Positions 15,392 to 18,864 of a stretch of 18,864 bases of DNA are shown piece after piece. The notes below the pieces were generated by a model, which was not told where the DNA came from, searched no databases, and was given only the letters and a program-made list of their open reading frames with translations. Position 1 is the stretch's first letter, and each line of letters starts with the position of its first letter. The translations under genes were made by a program, and so were the position numbers. The DNA is from Bacteroidota bacterium (lineage in GTDB: Bacteria > Bacteroidota > Bacteroidia > Bacteroidales > CAJPTX01): the NCBI GenBank assembly GCA_002748015.1, contig PDRH01000041.1, positions 1 to 18,864 of the forward strand, written 5' to 3'.

Positions 15392-17284
15392 CTAGCTCAG
15401 CTGAAAGTACTCCACGGAGGATTTCAGGCGCGCAGCCTGCTCAGTCATCCTGAGCGACGTGCCAGCCAGCTCCTCGCTCGTGGCCGCATTCTGCTGGGCC
15501 ACCCGAGTCAGCTGCAAAATGGACAGGTTCACCTGCTCCGCCCCGTTGTGCTGCTCCACGCTCGCCTGGGCTATCTCCTCAACCAGCGTAGCCGTCCGGG
15601 CTATGGTCGGGAGGATGCCCTCTATCTTCTGCCCGGTCAGCTCGGCCACCTGCCGCGAGCCTGCCGATAGCTGCACTATCTCCTCGGCCGCCATCCGGCT
15701 ACGCTCGGCGAGCTTGCGCACCTCGGCCGCCACCACCGCAAAGCCACGACCATGCTCACCGGCACGCGCGGCTTCCACCGCCGCATTGAGGGCAAGGATA
15801 TTCGTCTGCGCGGCAATCTCGCTGATGATGGCTATCTTCTCATTGATGAGGCGGTTGGACTCTATCGACTCGGCGCTCTTGATGCGGATGACCTCCGCCT
15901 CCTCCTGCATACGCTTGGACATGCTGACGGTCCCCCGGGCATTCTCCGTATTCTGCTGGATATTCGCGGTAATCTCCTCCATGGTAGCGGAGATCTCCTC
16001 CGAGGAGGCGGCCTGATCGTTAGCCCCACCAGAGAGCTGGTTCGATATCCCGCTTATCGACGCACTCGCTTCGCTGATGCCATCAGCCCCATCGGAGATG
16101 TCCGCCACTATCTCGCGCAGCCGCTGCGACATACCGTTGAGCGCCGCGCAGAGCTGCCCCACCTCATCAGTGCTAGTATATTCAAGCCGCTGGTTGAGGT
16201 CGCCGGTGGCTATTGCCTTGGCAAAGTCAACCCCCTGCTTGAGAGGTAGCACGAGGCGCTGGATTATCAGGACTATGAGCAATATAATAACCACCAGGGA
16301 GAGAATGCCCCCTACTGTAATAAACAGCAGATCGCCCCATACAGGGGCCATAACGGTGCTCTTAGGCAGGGTAACGCGCACCTGCCACGGGGAGGGCGCC
16401 TCCCCAATGTACACCGGAATCCCGACTACAATCTCCTCCATCGAGGCGGACTCCACCTCCACGCCACGGGCAATCTCCTGGAGTAGGCCGGCGTACTGGT
16501 CGCCAAATTCGCTCAGCTCCCTCCCGATGGCCTTGGGATCCTCCGTGGATGCAGCGAATACGCCCAGGTCGCTCACCACTTCGATCTGCAGCCCCTCCAT
16601 CTGCAGCTCCTCCTTCTGAGCCATCAGAAAGTTCTGAATGAAGGAAATATCAATGTCAGTACCCACCATGCCGATGAACTTACCATCCACGATTATGGGC
16701 GAAACCGTGGTAATCATCAGCAGACGCTCCTGGCCCATCGGGTAGAAGTAGGGGTCCACCACGTACTGCTTGAGAGTCTGCTTAGGGACGAGGTACCAGT
16801 CCCCCTCCCCGGGCTTATCGTAGCCCACCAGCGGCTCGAGGCCGAAGCCACCACCAGGCTGCTTGAAAATGTAGGGAATGAAGCGCCCCGTCGCATCATG
16901 CCCCACGCTATCACGGTAGAGCCGATCCAGCCCATCGAAAGCATTCGGCTCGAAGGCTATCCCCATAGCGATGCAGTTCCGATTGCTCGCCAGCTGCTGC
17001 CGCTGCAACTCCCGCACCTTTCGGCGGCTCAACGCCTCGTCATCATTCTGCACCAGCGCCTCTAGGGTGCTAGACATCGCCGTAGCCGTATGCATGCCCC
17101 CCTCCAAAGCACCATCCACCCGCAACGATACCAGGCGCGCTATCTGCGCAATCTTCCCAATATTGCTGGCCAGCTCACGCCGATACTTCCGCACGCCGAT
17201 TATCGTACCCGCCAGCAGCAGTACCAGGAAAATCGCCAGGCCTACGTAAACAACTATCTTGTGCTTTATCGAGCTAAACCGCAT
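15392..17284 (-). CDS. Methyl-accepting chemotaxis protein 4, dCache-type sensor
   Basis: This is the largest receptor in the window, 630 residues. TM1 lies at about 10-30. A periplasmic double-Cache sensor follows (about 35-315), with GEGDWYLVPKQ around 160-169, the strand FIGMVGTDIDISFIQ around 203-216, and a second smaller lobe ending SPWQVRVTLP. Then come TM2 (about 319-342), HAMP (343-397, containing GDLNQRLEYTSTDEVG), and the signalling coiled coil with tip AAQTNILALNAAVEAARAGEHGRGF at about 491-515. dCache sensors bind small molecules such as amino acids, polyamines or organic acids. The arginine of the common amino-acid motif before the DWY site is not seen, so no ligand is assigned. 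A perfect AGGAGG (complement 17291-17296) lies 6 bases before the ATG. It forms its own unit, ended by the 21-bp hairpin. Confidence 0.96.
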   Translation of the reverse strand: MRFSSIKHKIVVYVGLAIFLVLLLAGTIIGVRKYRRELASNIGKIAQIARLVSLRVDGALEGGMHTATAMSSTLEALVQNDDEALSRRKVRELQRQQLASNRNCIAMGIAFEPNAFDGLDRLYRDSVGHDATGRFIPYIFKQPGGGFGLEPLVGYDKPGEGDWYLVPKQTLKQYVVDPYFYPMGQERLLMITTVSPIIVDGKFIGMVGTDIDISFIQNFLMAQKEELQMEGLQIEVVSDLGVFAASTEDPKAIGRELSEFGDQYAGLLQEIARGVEVESASMEEIVVGIPVYIGEAPSPWQVRVTLPKSTVMAPVWGDLLFITVGGILSLVVIILLIVLIIQRLVLPLKQGVDFAKAIATGDLNQRLEYTSTDEVGQLCAALNGMSQRLREIVADISDGADGISEASASISGISNQLSGGANDQAASSEEISATMEEITANIQQNTENARGTVSMSKRMQEEAEVIRIKSAESIESNRLINEKIAIISEIAAQTNILALNAAVEAARAGEHGRGFAVVAAEVRKLAERSRMAAEEIVQLSAGSRQVAELTGQKIEGILPTIARTATLVEEIAQASVEQHNGAEQVNLSILQLTRVAQQNAATSEELAGTSLRMTEQAARLKSSVEYFQLS

Positions 17285-17582
17285 GAACCGCCTCCTCTAC
17301 CGCTACGCTGACACCACACCGATGCCCCACAGCATCGTAATTACAACAAGAAGTGGCGCACTCCGCTGCAGCACCCTTCTCTACACCCTGGTTGCGAGGA
17401 TTTCCCTCAAGTCCCATCCTAAGCTTTTTTTAGTCCGTACAACGTACTGTCATACGGCAATGGCAGCAATACGGTTACAGTAGAAAGCATCGCATACGCA
17501 GTACAAAACCATTCTACGCTCCCCTACGCCAATCTTAAGCCCTTGGTAAGGCTGGAAATCAAGCCATTCCAACAAATTCGTG
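17285..17582. other. Divergent intergenic region between MCP4 and invertase
   Basis: This 298-base stretch between the MCP4 start (-) and the inverted repeat before the invertase (+) must hold both promoters. On the MCP4 side there is a short GATGC/GCATC hairpin (17322-17337) in the leader. No TAnnTTTG box with a correctly spaced TTTG is seen on either strand. No plausible gene lies here. Confidence 0.5.
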
Positions 17583-17607
17583 TTCTGCTAGTGAACAACT
17601 AGCAGAA
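17583..17607. repeat. 10-bp perfect inverted repeat ahead of the invertase gene
   Basis: TTCTGCTAGT at 17583-17592 and ACTAGCAGAA at 17598-17607 are perfect complements around GAACA, ending 9 bases before the invertase ATG. It could be an operator for self-regulation, a recombination half-site pair, or a leader hairpin that covers the ribosome binding region. The sequence alone cannot separate these. Confidence 0.6.
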
Positions 17608-17616
17608 ACTAGAAAT

Positions 17617-18267
17617 ATGATATTTGGCTACATACGCGTCAGCAGCGACAGGCAGACGGTCGACAACCAGCGCTACGAAATTCAGGAATACTGCAAAAGG
17701 GAGGGTATCGCGGTCGACCGATGGATAGAAGAGACCATCAGCGGCACCCGCGCCTACGGAGAGCGGAAGCTCGGCGAGCTGCTGGCCGCAATAGATACCG
17801 GGGACACCATCCTCTGCACGGAGCTATCCCGCCTGGGGCGCAACCTCTTCATGATAATGGAAATCCTGAATGGGTGCATGGAGAAGGGCTGCTGCGTCCA
17901 GACCATCAAGGAGGGATACCGCCTCACGGACGACCTCCAGAGCAAGGTGCTCGCATTCTCCCTTGGGCTATGCGCCGAGGTGGAGCGCGACATGATCAGC
18001 ACACGAACGCGCGAAGCCCTAGCCCGACGAAAGGCGGAAGGGCAGATACTGGGGCGCCCCCGTGGACGACGCAGCACCACGCTCAATAGCAAATGCACCG
18101 CGCGCCATGCTGAAATAGCCGAACGCCTGGCCGAGGGGATGCCCGTGGTTCAACTCGCAAGGCTGGTAGGCGTGGCCCCCGGCACGATGTACCGCTACCT
18201 AGCCTACACCGGGCTGAAAACCCCGCTGCGTTGCGAGGGGGACAGGTGGGCACGGGGGATCTACTAA
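17617..18267 (+). CDS. Mpi-like serine DNA invertase
   Basis: This 216-residue protein is a small serine recombinase. The opening MIFGYIRVSSDRQTVDNQRY carries the catalytic Ser9 in YIRVS. The arginines of ELSRLGRNL (Arg72, Arg75) complete the active site. FGYIRV, WIEETISGT, ELSRLGRNLFMIMEIL and LQSKVLAFSLGL closely follow Bacteroides fragilis Mpi, as recalled, which inverts promoters across the genome. The E-helix ERDMISTRTREALARRKAEG is followed by the hinge GRPRG and a C-terminal helix-turn-helix (about 163-197, HAEIAERLAEGMPVVQLARL). It would cut and rejoin DNA at inverted sites. Downstream, with no space, lies a start-less fragment of a DNA methyltransferase. The ATG is at 17617; the preceding sequence is A-rich without a strong Shine-Dalgarno sequence. 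Confidence 0.95.
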   Translation: MIFGYIRVSSDRQTVDNQRYEIQEYCKREGIAVDRWIEETISGTRAYGERKLGELLAAIDTGDTILCTELSRLGRNLFMIMEILNGCMEKGCCVQTIKEGYRLTDDLQSKVLAFSLGLCAEVERDMISTRTREALARRKAEGQILGRPRGRRSTTLNSKCTARHAEIAERLAEGMPVVQLARLVGVAPGTMYRYLAYTGLKTPLRCEGDRWARGIY

Positions 18268-18271
18268 AAGG

Positions 18272-18676
18272 GACGTTTTCGCGGGAAGGAAGCTTGTGTA
18301 CCCCAACATGACCAAGTTCCTGCCCTTCTTCCTAGATACCGAGCAGTTCTATACCAACCAGAAGTGCTTTGTAATCAGCGGGAAGCATATAGAGTTCCTC
18401 TGCGCCTTTCTCAATTCATCGCTCTTCAAGTGCTGCTTTCGGGACAATTTCCCCGAGCTGCAGGGGGGGACCCGAGAGCTGAGCAAGGTGTTCTTCGAGC
18501 GGATACCAGTAATGCAGGTGGACGACGGCACGAATGCTCGCTTCGCCAAGCTGGTTGAGGACATTCAGCAGGAGTATACCGAGGAGAAGTACCAGCAATT
18601 AGACGGAATGGTCATCGATTTGTACGCATTAAATGCCGAGGAGTTAGCGCACATTTTACGCAGTGCCGATGCGTAG
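18272..18676 (+). pseudogene. C-terminal fragment of TaqI/Eco57I-like DNA methyltransferase
   Basis: The frame running through 18272-18676 encodes DVFAGRKLVYPNMTKFLPFF and, further on, FYTNQKCFVISGKHIEFL, LNSSLFKCCFRDNFPELQGG and FFERIPVM. This is the C-terminal, sequence-recognising half of type II restriction-modification methyltransferases of the TaqI-like class, with NQKCF and the LNS-I.P pattern. Family resemblance starts within a few codons of the invertase stop (18267). There is no in-frame ATG ahead of the PNMTK motif; GTG 18296 is the first possible start and would lie inside the conserved part. The SAM-binding and catalytic domains, including NPPY, are absent. It is therefore a decayed remnant or a silent specificity cassette. 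The reading frame itself is intact to its TAG. Confidence 0.75.
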
Positions 18677-18727
18677 GGGCGTAGGAGCGATTGCGGGGGG
18701 CTTGTACAGACATGCTGCTTGGATCAT

Positions 18728-18864
18728 ACGCGTCCATGTGTGCGGGTAGCCACGTATCCGCATAGATCGGAGTTGTTGCCCCCACGCGCCCTTACGGGGG
18801 GGCATGCCGCATGTCCGCATTGGCCAGCGCCGTTGCCCCCACGCATGTGTGCGGGTGATCATGC
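18728..18864. repeat. Imperfect tandem repeat of about 57 bp, runs off the edge
   Basis: TCCGCAT occurs at 18757 and 18814, GTTGCCCCCACGC at 18775 and 18832, and ATGTGTGCGGGT at 18736 and 18845. Distances between copies of the first two are exactly 57 bases. About 2.4 copies are visible, and the array probably continues past the window. Units are not identical: the middle one has CTTACGGGGGGG where its neighbours have ATGTGTGCGGGT. A minus-strand frame through it shows 19-residue units (AWGQ...), but that may be only a by-product of the 57-base period. It lacks the regular spacers of a CRISPR array. Confidence 0.65.

Noticed and set aside
18656..18862. Minus-strand ORF through the tandem repeats
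   Set aside because: It could simply follow from a repeat period divisible by three; no ribosome binding site or family is seen, and it is cut by the window edge.
18728..18864. CRISPR array
   Set aside because: The repeats are adjacent imperfect units without unique regular spacers, and no cas genes are present.

Overview
The window looks like a chromosomal segment of a moderately high-GC member of the Bacteroidales/Bacteroidota (lineage inferred; GC judged by eye, not computed). The evidence is a DUF4492-cydA-cydB order typical of that phylum, several promoter-like boxes matching the Bacteroidota -7 consensus TAnnTTTG, several Cys-anchored lipoproteins, and an invertase closely resembling Bacteroides fragilis Mpi.

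Left part, + strand (about 43-5653): a cytochrome bd quinol oxidase operon encodes a DUF4492 membrane protein, CydA, CydB and a 39-residue single-span protein that is a good CydX-like candidate. It ends at a hairpin. A methylated-DNA repair methyltransferase gene (Ogt/MGMT family) and a stand-alone methyl-accepting chemotaxis protein (MCP1) follow. A 17-bp perfect hairpin closes MCP1 and also faces the converging minus-strand genes.

Middle part, - strand (17284 down to 5772): in transcription order, these are a dCache-type MCP (MCP4) with its own 21-bp hairpin terminator, a 0.55-kb spacer holding a nested inverted-repeat element, MCP3, lipoprotein C, lipoprotein B, an unrecognised four-span membrane protein, lipoprotein A, MCP2 and a TfoX N-terminal-domain protein. 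The three lipoproteins are paralogues with a bacterial SH3-like N-terminal half and a propeller-like C-terminal half. MCP2 and MCP3 are also paralogues; they bracket the lipoprotein block and differ mainly by 84 extra residues in MCP3's sensor. No CheA, CheW, CheR, CheB or CheY gene is present, so these receptors must signal through proteins encoded elsewhere.

Right part, + strand (17583-18864): a perfect 10-bp inverted repeat sits immediately before a Mpi-like serine invertase gene. Directly after it comes a start-less C-terminal fragment of a TaqI/Eco57I-like DNA methyltransferase specificity region, and then a tandem repeat with a period of about 57 bp that runs off the edge. This is the most interesting part of the window: it could be a silent cassette of a phase-variable restriction-modification system, or the scar of one. 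The sequence here cannot decide between them.
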